From: GM7GCV1 sp965222065
Lineage (GTDB): Bacteria > Pseudomonadota > Gammaproteobacteria > Pseudomonadales > GM7GCV1
Reading direction: 5' to 3'
Length of the DNA: 64,000 nt
NCBI GenBank assembly: GCA_965222065.1
Contig: OZ244933.1
Span: 1 to 64,000, forward strand
Part shown: positions 25,507 through 35,500 of the stretch, piece by piece
Numbering within the stretch: the stretch's first letter is position 1
How the letters are laid out: the number at the start of each line of letters is the position of its first letter
Notes under the pieces: generated by a model
Told to the model about the DNA's origin: nothing
The model's database searches: none
What the model saw: only the letters and a program-made list of their open reading frames with translations
Position numbers and translations under genes: made by a program

Positions 25507-26751
25507 ATGGACAGATTTTATTCCTGGGTGCGACTGGTATGGAGCTACCTGAAACTGGTGGGCAGGCGATTCATAAAGGATGGCTGCTACCAGAGTGCCG
25601 CCGCACTTACCTATGTATCGCTTTTTGCGGTTGTCCCCATGATGACCGTAACGTTCTCGATGTTCACACTGGTACCGGCGTTCAATGATGTCGGGCTTCA
25701 GGTGCGCGAGATGATTTTTGATAATTTTCTTCCCCGGGCGGGAATGGAAATTCAGTCTTACCTAGAGCAATTTTCCACGCAAGCACGCCGTCTTAGTCTG
25801 GTTGGCGTGGCTATCCTGGTCGTCACGGCCTATATGATGCTGCGCAACATAGAGCGAGTGTTTAACAGGATCTGGAAAACGCCGGGCCCGCGTCGTGGCG
25901 TTTCGGCATTCCTGCTTTATTGGGCCATGTTGAGCATGGGGCCATTTCTTCTGGGTGCGGCGCTATTGATGAGTACCTATTTACTCTCAGTACGACTTTT
26001 TGAGGGTGATCTGGGAGCCAGCGCGCTCAGTATCGTATTTGGATACCTGCCCTGGTTACTGACGGCTTCAGCCTTTACCTTGATGTACATGGTGGTTCCC
26101 AACTGTAAGGTTTCCTTTCGCAATGCCGTCACTGGCGGGTTGGTGGCTGCAGTGGCTTTCGAAATTGCAAAAGCCGGCTTTGGCTATTTTGTCGCCAATA
26201 CTTCCTATACCAGCATTTACGGGGCATTTGCGGCATTGCCGATATTTCTGGTGTGGATCTATTTGTCCTGGATGATTGTGTTGGGCGGGGCAGAGTTTGT
26301 GCGTGCAACAGAAAATTTCCGTGCGGAGTACAGACAGCCACTGCCACATAAAATGGCGGCGGTGTATGCGCTTTGGCTGTTTTGGGATGCCCAGCAACGC
26401 GGTCAGGAGATTTCCGACAGCGACTGCCGAAAAGCAGGTTTGACATCGGGCCAGTGGAGTTCCATCCGCGATACCTTGCTGGCGCATAAAATGATCAGTG
26501 TCACGGAATCGGGTAACTATCTTTTGCTGCGTTCCATGAACACATTGAAATTGAGCGACCTGAATCATTTGATGCAAACGCCCGTAAAAGAAGATCCTGC
26601 TCCTCCAGGAACCCTTACCCGACAGGAAGCACAGGGCTGGTGGGAAGAGTATTCGCGTCTGGTTGTTGAAGAGCAGAAGCAGAGTGATCAGCTGTTTGAT
26701 CTATCCCTGGAAGAACTGTTTACCAATTATGAAACTAACAAAGAACATTGA
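25507..26751 (+). CDS. yihY: YihY/BrkB-family inner-membrane protein
   Basis: 414 residues. The N-terminal two thirds have about six membrane helices with family blocks 'SAAALTYVSLFAVVPMMTV', 'RNIERVFNRIWKTPGPRRG' and 'SIYGAFAALPIFLVWIYLSW'. A C-terminal soluble tail of about 130 residues is predicted to be cytoplasmic and begins with a winged-helix-like part. The family was once annotated as ribonuclease BN or BrkB serum-resistance factor, but the real function is unknown. First gene of a same-strand run to tadA. Confidence 0.9.
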   Translation: MDRFYSWVRLVWSYLKLVGRRFIKDGCYQSAAALTYVSLFAVVPMMTVTFSMFTLVPAFNDVGLQVREMIFDNFLPRAGMEIQSYLEQFSTQARRLSLVGVAILVVTAYMMLRNIERVFNRIWKTPGPRRGVSAFLLYWAMLSMGPFLLGAALLMSTYLLSVRLFEGDLGASALSIVFGYLPWLLTASAFTLMYMVVPNCKVSFRNAVTGGLVAAVAFEIAKAGFGYFVANTSYTSIYGAFAALPIFLVWIYLSWMIVLGGAEFVRATENFRAEYRQPLPHKMAAVYALWLFWDAQQRGQEISDSDCRKAGLTSGQWSSIRDTLLAHKMISVTESGNYLLLRSMNTLKLSDLNHLMQTPVKEDPAPPGTLTRQEAQGWWEEYSRLVVEEQKQSDQLFDLSLEELFTNYETNKEH

Positions 26752-26778
26752 GACCTGTACAGACGAGTTGAGTGAGAT

Positions 26779-27231
26779 ATGAAACCAGTAATCCGGTTGG
26801 GCGTTATCCTTGGCATTTTTTGGGCGCTCGCTTCATGCAGTAGTGAAAAGCAATTTGATGTTATCAGCGGTGATACGGCAAGCATTCGCTCTGATTCCCG
26901 CCTGATTATGATTAATTACTGGGCAACATGGTGCCTTCCATGCCTGGAAGAAATGCCCGAGTTGGCAGAATTTCGTAATGAATATCAGGACGTTGTCGAA
27001 GTTTATGCAGTGAACTATGACAACCCTGGAGAAGAAGAACTCCGCAAGCAGATTGAGGAGATCGGTGTTGAGATTCCCGCGCTGATCGAAGATCCCTCGG
27101 TTGAATTTGGTTACCCCCGTCCCGATGTATTACCGGGGACTGTTATTCTGGATCGTGGCGAAGTGAAAGAAACACTCTACGGTCCGCAAACAAAGGAAAC
27201 ACTGGAAGCTGTGCTGGAAAAATGGAGGTAA
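26779..27231 (+). CDS. TlpA-like thioredoxin-fold lipoprotein
   Basis: 150 residues. A lipoprotein signal ends in LASC (Cys about residue 20); a TlpA/ResA-type thioredoxin domain follows with active site 'INYWATWCLPCLEEMPEL' (WCxxC) and the cis-proline region 'RPDVLPGTVILDRG'. It would act as a membrane-anchored periplasmic disulfide reductase. Five genes upstream of ccmE it could supply the CcmG-like thiol-reduction step of cytochrome c maturation (inference), since no ccmG follows ccmE here. Confidence 0.88.
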   Translation: MKPVIRLGVILGIFWALASCSSEKQFDVISGDTASIRSDSRLIMINYWATWCLPCLEEMPELAEFRNEYQDVVEVYAVNYDNPGEEELRKQIEEIGVEIPALIEDPSVEFGYPRPDVLPGTVILDRGEVKETLYGPQTKETLEAVLEKWR

Positions 27232-27237
27232 TTCCAA

Positions 27238-27507
27238 ATGGAGTATTCGGTTAAGGGAAATGTCCGTGGTCGCGTGCAAGGAGTCAGTTTTCGGGCATTT
27301 GTCCGGGAGAAGGCAGAACAGCGCAATCTCAAGGGCTGGGCAAAAAACCTTGAGGACGGTTCTGTGGAGGTGGTTCTGCAGGGAGACCGAAAAGCGGTAA
27401 ACCTGGTGCAACACCTGGTTTCCGAAGGTCCCCCCAGGGCAGATGTTCGCTCGCTTCACTGGTCAATAGACGAATACAGGGATATTGACGATTTTTCCAT
27501 CAGGTAG
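27238..27507 (+). CDS. acyP: Acylphosphatase
   Basis: 89 residues, normal length. The signature 'GRVQGVSFRAFVREKAEQ' contains the catalytic Arg, and 'LKGWAKNLEDGSVEVVLQG' carries the catalytic Asn. It hydrolyses acyl phosphates in the cytoplasm. It starts 6 bp after the TlpA-like gene. Confidence 0.95.
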   Translation: MEYSVKGNVRGRVQGVSFRAFVREKAEQRNLKGWAKNLEDGSVEVVLQGDRKAVNLVQHLVSEGPPRADVRSLHWSIDEYRDIDDFSIR

Positions 27508-27581
27508 ACAAATTTCATCTGTTGACTGGGGAGAATGTCCTGAACAGGTATAATGCCGCCTGCCATTTTTAGACGCCCCAA

Positions 27582-28250
27582 ATGAGTGACGCCCTTCTTC
27601 AATTAAGCGACTTTTCCCTGGAAAGGGGGGATCGTGTACTGTTTGACCATTTTTCGTTGCAGCTGGTTGCGGGCGAAATAGTGCAGTTGGCCGGGGCGAA
27701 CGGGACGGGAAAAACCAGTCTGATGCGCTCCCTGGTTGGCCTTTTGCAGCCTCAGAAGGCAACAATCTCCTGGCGTGGGCAAGAAGTTTTCAGTGCAAAT
27801 GCCTATTCGGACGAAATTCTTTATCTCGGTCACAAGCCGGCCGTTCGGTTTCAGCTAACCCCACTGGAAAACTTGCGTTGGTACGCCAATTTACAATCCG
27901 GGCAGGTAGATAAACGTCGTGATTCAGACCTGATGTCATCGCTGAAATCACTGGGTTTGGAAGGCTATGAGAACGAGCCCTGCTCGCAGCTTTCAGCCGG
28001 ACAGAAACGTCGGGTTGGCCTGGCGCGTATGGCCATATCCAAAGCCCGTTTGTGGGTGCTGGACGAACCTTTTACTGCGGTCGATGTTCACGGCGTAAAG
28101 TTACTTTGTGATTGGATAAAAGCCTTTGCACAGCAGGAGGGCACCGTGTTGTTCACTACCCATCAGAAAGTGCAGTTTGGCGAAGTCCTGCCTCGTGTTG
28201 TCGATCTTGATGCGCTCGATACCCTTTCCCGTAAAGGCGCCCTAGTATGA
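27582..28250 (+). CDS. ccmA: Heme exporter ATP-binding protein CcmA
   Basis: 222 residues, a small ABC ATPase with Walker A 'LAGANGTGKTSLMRSL', signature 'QLSAGQKRRVGLARM', Walker B 'LWVLDEPFTAVD' and the switch His in 'LFTTHQ'. The family is recognisable by its short length and by the directly following ccmB. With CcmB it drives release of holo-CcmE in System I cytochrome c maturation. It overlaps ccmB by 4 bp. Confidence 0.95.
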   Translation: MSDALLQLSDFSLERGDRVLFDHFSLQLVAGEIVQLAGANGTGKTSLMRSLVGLLQPQKATISWRGQEVFSANAYSDEILYLGHKPAVRFQLTPLENLRWYANLQSGQVDKRRDSDLMSSLKSLGLEGYENEPCSQLSAGQKRRVGLARMAISKARLWVLDEPFTAVDVHGVKLLCDWIKAFAQQEGTVLFTTHQKVQFGEVLPRVVDLDALDTLSRKGALV

Positions 28251-28909
28251 AGGAACTGATTTTTACAGAGCTTAGGCTCCTCTATAGGCGCAAGCAGGAA
28301 CTGGTTAATCCACTGTTGTTTTTTGTGCTGGTATGCTCGCTTTTCCCGCTGGCAGTTTCGCCCGAACCGGAAACACTCGAGCGGATTGCACCGGGTATCC
28401 TGTGGGTGGCAGCCACCCTGGCTTCCATGCTGTCCCTGGACATGTTGTTCCGCCATGATTTCGACGACGGCAGTCTTGAACAATTAACCTTTGGCGATCA
28501 GCCGCTTTACCAGTTGATGTTGATAAAAATAGTTTGTTACTGGTTGATGTCAGGATTGCCTTTGGTACTGATTTCCCCCCTGTTGGGGCTTATGCTGTTT
28601 CTGCCTTATGAGGCGATGCCCGTCATGGTGATGAGTCTGCTTCTGGGAACGCCGATTCTGGCCATGCTGGGCTCGGTCGGCGCGGCATTGACGGTGTCAT
28701 TGCGGAGGGGTGGTGTCATTGTGGCCCTGTTGGTGTTACCCCTTTTTATGCCCGTTATTATTTTTGGCAGCAGCGCGGTAGTTGCTTCTGCCCAGGGGCT
28801 TCCGGCTGCAGGGCAGTTGTTATGGTTGGCGGCATTTGCAGTCGCCGGTATTTGTCTGGCTCCACTGGCAACAGCGACAGCGGTTCGCATAGCCGTTGCC
28901 TGTGACTGA
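28247..28909 (+). CDS. ccmB: Heme exporter permease CcmB
   Basis: 220 residues with six hydrophobic segments. The start 'ELIFTELRLLYRRKQELVNPLLFFVLVCSLFPLA' and the block 'ERIAPGILWVAATLASMLSLD' are characteristic of CcmB. Membrane partner of CcmA; the start overlaps the ccmA stop by ATGA. Confidence 0.95.
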   Translation: MKELIFTELRLLYRRKQELVNPLLFFVLVCSLFPLAVSPEPETLERIAPGILWVAATLASMLSLDMLFRHDFDDGSLEQLTFGDQPLYQLMLIKIVCYWLMSGLPLVLISPLLGLMLFLPYEAMPVMVMSLLLGTPILAMLGSVGAALTVSLRRGGVIVALLVLPLFMPVIIFGSSAVVASAQGLPAAGQLLWLAAFAVAGICLAPLATATAVRIAVACD

Positions 28910-28931
28910 CAGGTTGTTTATAGAGAGTTAA

Positions 28932-29699
28932 ATGAAGATTATCTGGCGCTGGTTCCATAAGTGGACCTCCCCAAAATGGTTTTTCCAGATGAGTGCGTCC
29001 TGGTTGCCCTGGCTCGCCTGGATGGCGGTGATCCTGATCAGTATTGCCGTTGTCTGGGGGCTGGCATTTGCTCCACCGGACTACCAGCAGGGCAACAGTT
29101 TCCGTATTTTTTATATTCATTTGCCGTCAGCCATCCTGGCTCAATCTGTCTTTATCTTTATGGCAGTAGCCAGCCTGGTCTCGCTGGTATGGCGGGTCAA
29201 GCTTGCGGATATTTTTATCAAGGTCGCTGCACCCTTTGGTGCGGCCATTACCCTGCTGGCCCTGTTGACAGGGGCGATCTGGGGAAAGCCTACCTGGGGC
29301 ACCTGGTGGGTTTGGGATGCTCGCCTGACATCCACCCTGATCCAGTTTTTCCTGTATCTTGGCGTTATCGCCATTTTCTCGGCGATGGAGACAATCGAAT
29401 CCGCCGGCCGTGCGGCATCGTTGACCTGTCTGGTGGGCGTGGTCAACGTGCCGATTATTAAATTTTCCGTCGAGTGGTGGAACACCTTGCATCAACCGGC
29501 GACATTCACACTTACAGAAAAGCCCGCCATGCCTGCAGAAATGTGGTTGCCTGCACTTATCGCTGTGATAGGTTTTTATTGCCTGTTTGGTGCGGTCACT
29601 TTCTATAAAATGCAGTCGGAAATTATCTTTCGGGAAAGACGTAGTCACTGGGTTCAGGAGCGATTTAATGCCGATATATCCGGAGGGGAAAACGACTAA
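28932..29699 (+). CDS. ccmC: Heme-handling protein CcmC
   Basis: 255 residues, six membrane segments, with the tryptophan-rich heme-binding loop 'GKPTWGTWWVWDARLT' and the 'YIHLPSAILAQ' and 'WWNTLHQPATF' histidine regions that mark CcmC among heme-handling proteins. It attaches heme covalently to CcmE in the periplasm. Confidence 0.96.
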   Translation: MKIIWRWFHKWTSPKWFFQMSASWLPWLAWMAVILISIAVVWGLAFAPPDYQQGNSFRIFYIHLPSAILAQSVFIFMAVASLVSLVWRVKLADIFIKVAAPFGAAITLLALLTGAIWGKPTWGTWWVWDARLTSTLIQFFLYLGVIAIFSAMETIESAGRAASLTCLVGVVNVPIIKFSVEWWNTLHQPATFTLTEKPAMPAEMWLPALIAVIGFYCLFGAVTFYKMQSEIIFRERRSHWVQERFNADISGGEND

Positions 29700-29920
29700 T
29701 GTATTTTGATTCCTTCGCTGACTTTCTTGCCATGGGCAACCATGGCCTGTACGTATGGATGGCTTATGGCTTTTTTGCCCTGATTATGGTCTGGATCCTG
29801 GCCGATCTTCGCCTGGGCAGGAAAACAAGCCTGGAAAGAGCCCAACGCGTTTGGGACCGTGAAGGGGCAACCCGTACCAAACAAGTTACCGACAACGATT
29901 CCCGGGAGGGTTCACCATGA
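29699..29920 (+). CDS. ccmD: Heme exporter accessory protein CcmD
   Basis: 73 residues with one membrane helix (YVWMAYGFFALIMVWILADL), the usual size and shape of CcmD. The pattern 'FLAMGNHGLYVWMAYG' is typical. It shares one base with ccmC and overlaps ccmE by 4 bp. It helps release of heme-loaded CcmE from CcmC. Confidence 0.93.
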   Translation: MYFDSFADFLAMGNHGLYVWMAYGFFALIMVWILADLRLGRKTSLERAQRVWDREGATRTKQVTDNDSREGSP

Positions 29921-30369
29921 GGCCAGTGCGTAAAAAACGCTTGCAGTTGGTCATATTCCTGATGATTGGCGCCGCTATCGTCATCGGGCTTGTGCTGTTT
30001 GCCCTGAGGCAAAATATCAACCTGTTCTTTACCCCCTCTCAAATTGCTGCAGGGGAAGCACCCCTGGGACAACAAATCAGGGCTGGTGGCCTGGTTGTTG
30101 ATGGCAGTGTCGAGCGAGCGTCGGATAGCCTGTATGTTGAATTTGTCATTAGTGATACGGCCGAGCAGGTCAGGGTAGCCTATGACGGGATATTGCCGGA
30201 TCTGTTTCGCGAGGGGCAGGGCATAATCGCTATTGGCCGGTTGGATGAAACCGGCACGGTTCAGGCCAGTGAAGTATTGGCCAAGCATGATGAAAACTAT
30301 ATGTCGCCGGAAATCCAGCGTGCCATCGAAGAGGCCGGACACCCCGGAGCGGCCGCCGCAGATTATTGA
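29917..30369 (+). CDS. ccmE: Cytochrome c-type biogenesis heme chaperone CcmE
   Basis: 150 residues: a basic N-terminus (MRPVRKKRLQ), one membrane anchor, and a periplasmic beta-barrel. The heme-binding His is H124 in 'LAKHDENYMSPE', followed by the conserved tyrosine. It carries heme from CcmC to the ligation complex. CcmF, CcmG and CcmH do not follow; the next gene is tadA. Confidence 0.96.
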   Translation: MRPVRKKRLQLVIFLMIGAAIVIGLVLFALRQNINLFFTPSQIAAGEAPLGQQIRAGGLVVDGSVERASDSLYVEFVISDTAEQVRVAYDGILPDLFREGQGIIAIGRLDETGTVQASEVLAKHDENYMSPEIQRAIEEAGHPGAAAADY

Positions 30370-30379
30370 CAGGTCGAGC

Positions 30380-30844
30380 ATGACCGATACGTCAGCGCAG
30401 GAAGACCAGCACTGGATGCGGCGATGCCTTGAACTTGCCCGCCAGGCAGCAGAAGTGGGCGAAGTTCCTGTCGGAGCGCTTGTCGTAAAAGATGGTGAGG
30501 TTTTGGGTGAGGGGTATAACCAGCCGATTCTGGCCTGTGATCCCAGTGCACATGCCGAGATTCAGGCATTGCGCCAGGCAGCAAGCAGATGCGGCAATTA
30601 TCGCCTGCCGGGAGCAACACTCTATGTTAGCGTTGAGCCTTGCACCATGTGTACCGGCGCGATGATACATGCCCGGATCAGCCGTCTGGTATATGGAGCA
30701 GCCGAGCCCCGCGCTGGCGCAATCAGCTCCCGCCTGAACCTGCTGGATCAGGAGTTCTATAACCACCGGATGGCGCACCAGGGAGGTTGCCTTGCTGAAG
30801 AGTCGGCGACCCTGTTGCAGACATTTTTCCGCCAGCGCCGCTAA
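30380..30844 (+). CDS. tadA: tRNA(Arg) adenosine-34 deaminase TadA
   Basis: 154 residues from the ATG at 30380, preceded by AGGT; the frame extends upstream inside ccmE without support. The zinc-site motifs are 'SAHAE' (H58, E60) and 'VEPCTMCTGAM' (C88, C91), and 'RISRLVYGA' follows. It converts A34 to inosine in tRNA-Arg(ACG), which is essential for reading CGN codons. It follows ccmE by 10 bp. Confidence 0.95.
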   Translation: MTDTSAQEDQHWMRRCLELARQAAEVGEVPVGALVVKDGEVLGEGYNQPILACDPSAHAEIQALRQAASRCGNYRLPGATLYVSVEPCTMCTGAMIHARISRLVYGAAEPRAGAISSRLNLLDQEFYNHRMAHQGGCLAEESATLLQTFFRQRR

Positions 30845-30897
30845 TAATCCCCACAACCAATTTTACCCGGAGCTGCTCTTGCGTGGTATTTCCAGGG

Positions 30898-32349
30898 CTA
30901 CAGTGGTGACAGCGGCATATCGAGAATATCCCGATAGGGGTTCTCTTCGGGCGCAGCGGGCTCCACAAACATATTTTCAATGTCCAGGTCACGCTGCCAG
31001 GTATACCACTCCAGAATGCTTTTAAAGCGGTAAATGTTTTCGACATAAACCACAGGCTCGTTGCCCCTGGCAAAGCCGTGCTCCACGGTTGAGTAATATC
31101 GACGCTGCCTGAGTAGAGGCAGATACTCGGCAACCTCGTCCCAGGAGTCGGGGTTCGCCCCGGCTCTTTGGGCCAAGATGCGGGCATCGTTAAGATGACC
31201 AAACCCCACATTGTAAGCCGCCAGGGCAAATTTGGTGCGGTCCGGTTCCGGAATGCGGCTGGGCATTCGATTGTGTAATGAGATCATGTATCTTAGCCCG
31301 CCACGCAGGCTTTGCTCGGGATCCAGGCGACTGGTGACACCCATTTGTCGAGCGGTGGGCAAGGTGAGCATCATTAAGCCCCGAACACCGGTCGGTGATC
31401 GTGCTCGCGGTTCCCAGTGAGATTCCTGGTAGGCTTGTGCGGCAAGCATGTGCCAGTCGTAATTCATTTCCTCCGCCACGGTTCGAAACAGAGGTTCAAA
31501 CTCGGGAAGACGCTCGATCATGCGCTCCTTGAAAACCAGTGCCCCGCCAACATCCAGGCGTGTGTTATCGACGAAATATGCCTGTCTCAGCAACTCCAGC
31601 TCACCTTTGGCCTCGTAGTCGTTAATAAACTCGTTGAGTGCATCCAGCAGGCTGGAATCTTCCCCTTTGGGAAATGCCATACCGATCGGGGCAGGTTCAG
31701 AGAGCGCCAGGGCAACCTCAATTCTGGGAAACATGGAACGTTCCAGCTGGAAAATGGCGGAATCGACAACCGTGTAATCAATTTCCTCATTTTGAACCTG
31801 CTCCATTAGCTGAAACATAATGACTTCGGGTTGTTCATTCCATTCCAGTTCGGGATACTTTTGCTGAAGGCTTTCCAGAATCTCGGCGTGCGAGCTTCCC
31901 GCGATGACTTTGAGCTGGTAGTCGTCTGGCAGTTCTTCAAGACTCTCCATGGGTGGCTCGCTGCTGTGTTGAAGAAGCAGGGCCGAAACCTCCATGTAGG
32001 GTTCACTGAACTCATAGAGTTCCTGGCGCTCTTCGGTTTCGGTCAGGGTAGCTGCCGCGAGGTCGATGCCTCTCGAGTAGACCGAAGACAGCTGGGCTTC
32101 CAGGCTGTCATAGAGAACAAATTCCAGATTGACGCCCAGGCTTTTGGCAAAAACAGACAGGAGGTTGTAGTCCAGACCATTGGGCTGACCATCGCGTTCG
32201 AAATAGCTCAGTGGTCCCAGTCGGCTGGCAACACGTAGCGAGCCGCGTTCAATCACTGATTCCAGCTGGGTGAAATTATCCTGCCTGGGCGTAAAAGTCA
32301 GAAGGGCGGCGAGGGCAATGCCAGGAATTATCTTGCTTTTATTTAGCAT
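30898..32349 (-). CDS. mltF: Membrane-bound lytic murein transglycosylase F
   Basis: 483 residues. After an N-terminal hydrophobic segment (IIPGIALAALLTF) comes a solute-binding-like regulatory domain ('GSLRVASRLGPLSYF', 'GLDYNLLSVFAKSLGV') and then an SLT catalytic domain with the Glu in 'AAQAYQESHWEPRARSPTG' and 'GLMMLTLPTARQMGV'. It cleaves peptidoglycan glycan strands to anhydromuropeptides at the outer membrane. Divergent from purL, the same arrangement as in E. coli. Confidence 0.95.
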   Translation of the reverse strand: MLNKSKIIPGIALAALLTFTPRQDNFTQLESVIERGSLRVASRLGPLSYFERDGQPNGLDYNLLSVFAKSLGVNLEFVLYDSLEAQLSSVYSRGIDLAAATLTETEERQELYEFSEPYMEVSALLLQHSSEPPMESLEELPDDYQLKVIAGSSHAEILESLQQKYPELEWNEQPEVIMFQLMEQVQNEEIDYTVVDSAIFQLERSMFPRIEVALALSEPAPIGMAFPKGEDSSLLDALNEFINDYEAKGELELLRQAYFVDNTRLDVGGALVFKERMIERLPEFEPLFRTVAEEMNYDWHMLAAQAYQESHWEPRARSPTGVRGLMMLTLPTARQMGVTSRLDPEQSLRGGLRYMISLHNRMPSRIPEPDRTKFALAAYNVGFGHLNDARILAQRAGANPDSWDEVAEYLPLLRQRRYYSTVEHGFARGNEPVVYVENIYRFKSILEWYTWQRDLDIENMFVEPAAPEENPYRDILDMPLSPL

Positions 32350-32580
32350 CGGCCTCGCGTTACCCGCCTTTATGGGTTAACCATAAAAGAAACCCTGAAT
32401 TCATTTGTGCGATAGGGAAATAAATCATGATGGTGATACCAGAGCCATTATGAGACCAACAATCTCCGGCGCCAAGGCATTTAGTGTTCAGGAACCCGCT
32501 TTCGGGGGACGCCAATGACAACTTTTTACAGTAGAATGTGCGTCTTTCCGATAAATTGAGTTTCCCCCTGAGGCCCCTGA

Positions 32581-35500
32581 ATGATTCGCTTGCGAGGCGC
32601 ACCCGCATTTTCAATTTTCCGCACTGAAAAACTTCTTGGAAAGCTCAAAACAATAAACCCCGATATTCGGGGTATCTACGCCGAATACCAGCACTTCATT
32701 GACTTGAAATCGGAGTTGACCGATACCGAAAAGGCTCATCTGGAAGGGCTGCTTACCTATGGCCCCCACTTTGAAGAGAGGACGGCTTCCGGACTGCTGC
32801 AACTGGTTGTGCCCAGGTTCGGGACAATATCTCCCTGGAGCTCTAAAGCCACTGACATTGCCCATAACACCGGTCTGGAAAAAGTTAACCGTATTGAGCG
32901 CGGTATCGCCTATTACCTGGATGGTGTTGAGCAGGTAACAGAAGCGCTTCGTGGCGCACTCCATGATCGCATGGTGGAAACAGTGCTCAATGAGTTTGAT
33001 GCTGCAGAACGCCTGTTTGAATCACATGAACCTCGCCCACTCACCCGCGTTGGCATTATGCAGGGTGGACGTGATGCATTGGCCGAGGCCAACCAGTCTT
33101 TGGGATTGGCACTCGCCGACGATGAGATTGATTACCTGGTCGCCAGTTTTGAAAAACTGCAACGGGATCCGACCGACGTTGAACTAATGATGTTTGCCCA
33201 GGCGAATTCGGAGCACTGTCGACATAAGATTTTTAATGCCAGCTGGACCATTGATGGCCAGGAGATGCCGACGTCGCTGTTCAAGATGATCAAGAACACC
33301 TATGAGCAGGGTGGTGAGCAGGTACTCTCGGCCTATTCTGATAACGCGTCCGTGGTGGTTGGCAACAAGGCAGGCCGGTTTTTCCCGCAACCGGACTCCA
33401 GTGAATATCGTTATTCCATCGAAGATATCCATTTGCTGATGAAGGTGGAAACCCATAACCATCCTACGGCAATTGCACCTTTTAGTGGTGCGGGGACAGG
33501 TAGCGGCGGTGAAATTCGTGATGAAGGAGCAGTGGGTCGCGGCTCCAAGCCCAAAGCCGGGCTGTGCGGATTTACCGTGTCCAATCTGCATATTCCTGAT
33601 GCTGAACAGCCCTGGGAACAGGCATACGGCAAACCTGATCGAATTGTGAGCGCGCTGGATATCATGATTGAAGGGCCAATCGGGGCTGCCGCCTTTAATA
33701 ATGAATTCGGCCGGCCGAACCTCTGTGGTTATTTTCGAACGTTTGAAGATGATTTTTCCGGGGAACGCCGCGGCTACCACAAGCCGATCATGATCGCTGG
33801 GGGCTACGGTAATATCCGGGAAAGCCACATCGATCAGAATGAATTTGAGCCCGGTTGCAAGCTGGTGGTTCTGGGTGGACCGGCCATGCTGATTGGCCTG
33901 GGAGGTGGTGCCGCGTCCTCCATGGCTTCAGGAACCTCGTCCGAAGATCTCGATTTTGCCTCCGTGCAAAGACAAAACCCGGAAATGGAGCGCCGCTGCC
34001 AGGAAGTTATTGATGCCTGCTGGGCCATGGGTGAGCAAAATCCCATTGCCTTTATCCACGATGTAGGTGCTGGAGGTTTGTCCAATGCACTGCCTGAGCT
34101 GGTCAAGGATGGTGGTACCGGGGGGCATTTCCAGTTGCGCTCGATTCCCAATGACGAGCCCGGCATGTCACCGGTAGAGATCTGGTGTAATGAAGCCCAG
34201 GAGCGCTATGTACTGGCGGTGCGTCCGGCAGATTTGCCGCATTTTGAACAGATATGTCAGCGCGAGCGAGCGGTCTATGCCATTGTGGGTGAGTCCACTG
34301 CGGAAAAAACGCTTCGGGTTGACGACTCCCTGCTACCGGACCAGCCCGTCGATCTGCCGATGGACGTATTATTTGGCAAACCGCCAAAAATGCACCGAAC
34401 AGTGGAAGCGCGCAAGGCAGAAACCCGGGCGCTCTCCCTGCAAAATATAACGCTGGAAGAAGCCGCTGATCGCGTTATTTCACATCCGGCGGTAGCCAGC
34501 AAAAGCTTTTTGATTACCATCGGCGACCGGTCCATCACCGGTCAGGTGGTTCGCGACCAGATGGTTGGCCCCTGGCAGGTTCCCGTCGCGGACTGTGCGG
34601 TGACCACCGTAGGCTTTGACAGTTATGCCGGTGAAGCCATGTCTATGGGAGAACGAACCCCCAACGCACTTGTTGATGCCCCGGCTTCTGGTCGTATGGC
34701 CATAGGCGAAGCACTGACCAATATTGCCTGTACACGAATTAATCATATTCGCGACATCAAGCTGTCGGCCAACTGGATGTGTGCCGCCGGGCATCCCGGG
34801 GAAGACGCCAACCTTTATCGCACTGTCGAAGCCGTGGGGATGGAACTTTGCCCACAATTGGGGCTGACGATTCCCGTGGGCAAGGACTCCATGTCCATGG
34901 CCACCCGCTGGCAGGAAGACGGGGTTGAAAAAGCAGTCGTCGCACCTCTCTCACTGATTATCTCGGCATTTACACCGGTCATGGATGTGCGCAAGACCCT
35001 GACGCCCCAGATCCGTAATGATCGGGGTGACAGTCAATTGCTGTTTATTGACCTGGCACAAAAGCATCAGCGACTGGGAGGCACCATTCTTGCCCAGACC
35101 TGGAACCAGATGGGTGAGGCTGTTGCCGATGTGGTATCTGCTGAGCTGTTAAAAAACTTCTTTCATTGCATTCAGGAACTGCTGGAAAAAGAGTTGCTGC
35201 TTGCCTATCACGATCGCAGCGACGGGGGGTTGTTTGCCACCTTGTCTGAAATGGCTTTTGCCGGACGGTGCGGGATTGAGGTCGACATACCCAAAGGCGA
35301 TGCCCTGGCTTACCTCTTTAATGAAGAATTGGGGGCTGTGGTACAGGTAGCGGAAGACAAACTTTCCACAGTAAAGGCGATATTTGACCAACATGGCCTG
35401 GCCGATGCAGTGACACCGCTGGGTAAACCCAGTACGGGAACACAGATTTCCATTCGCCAGGATGGTCAACAGGTTTATCTGGTGGAGCGCTCCAGCTTGC

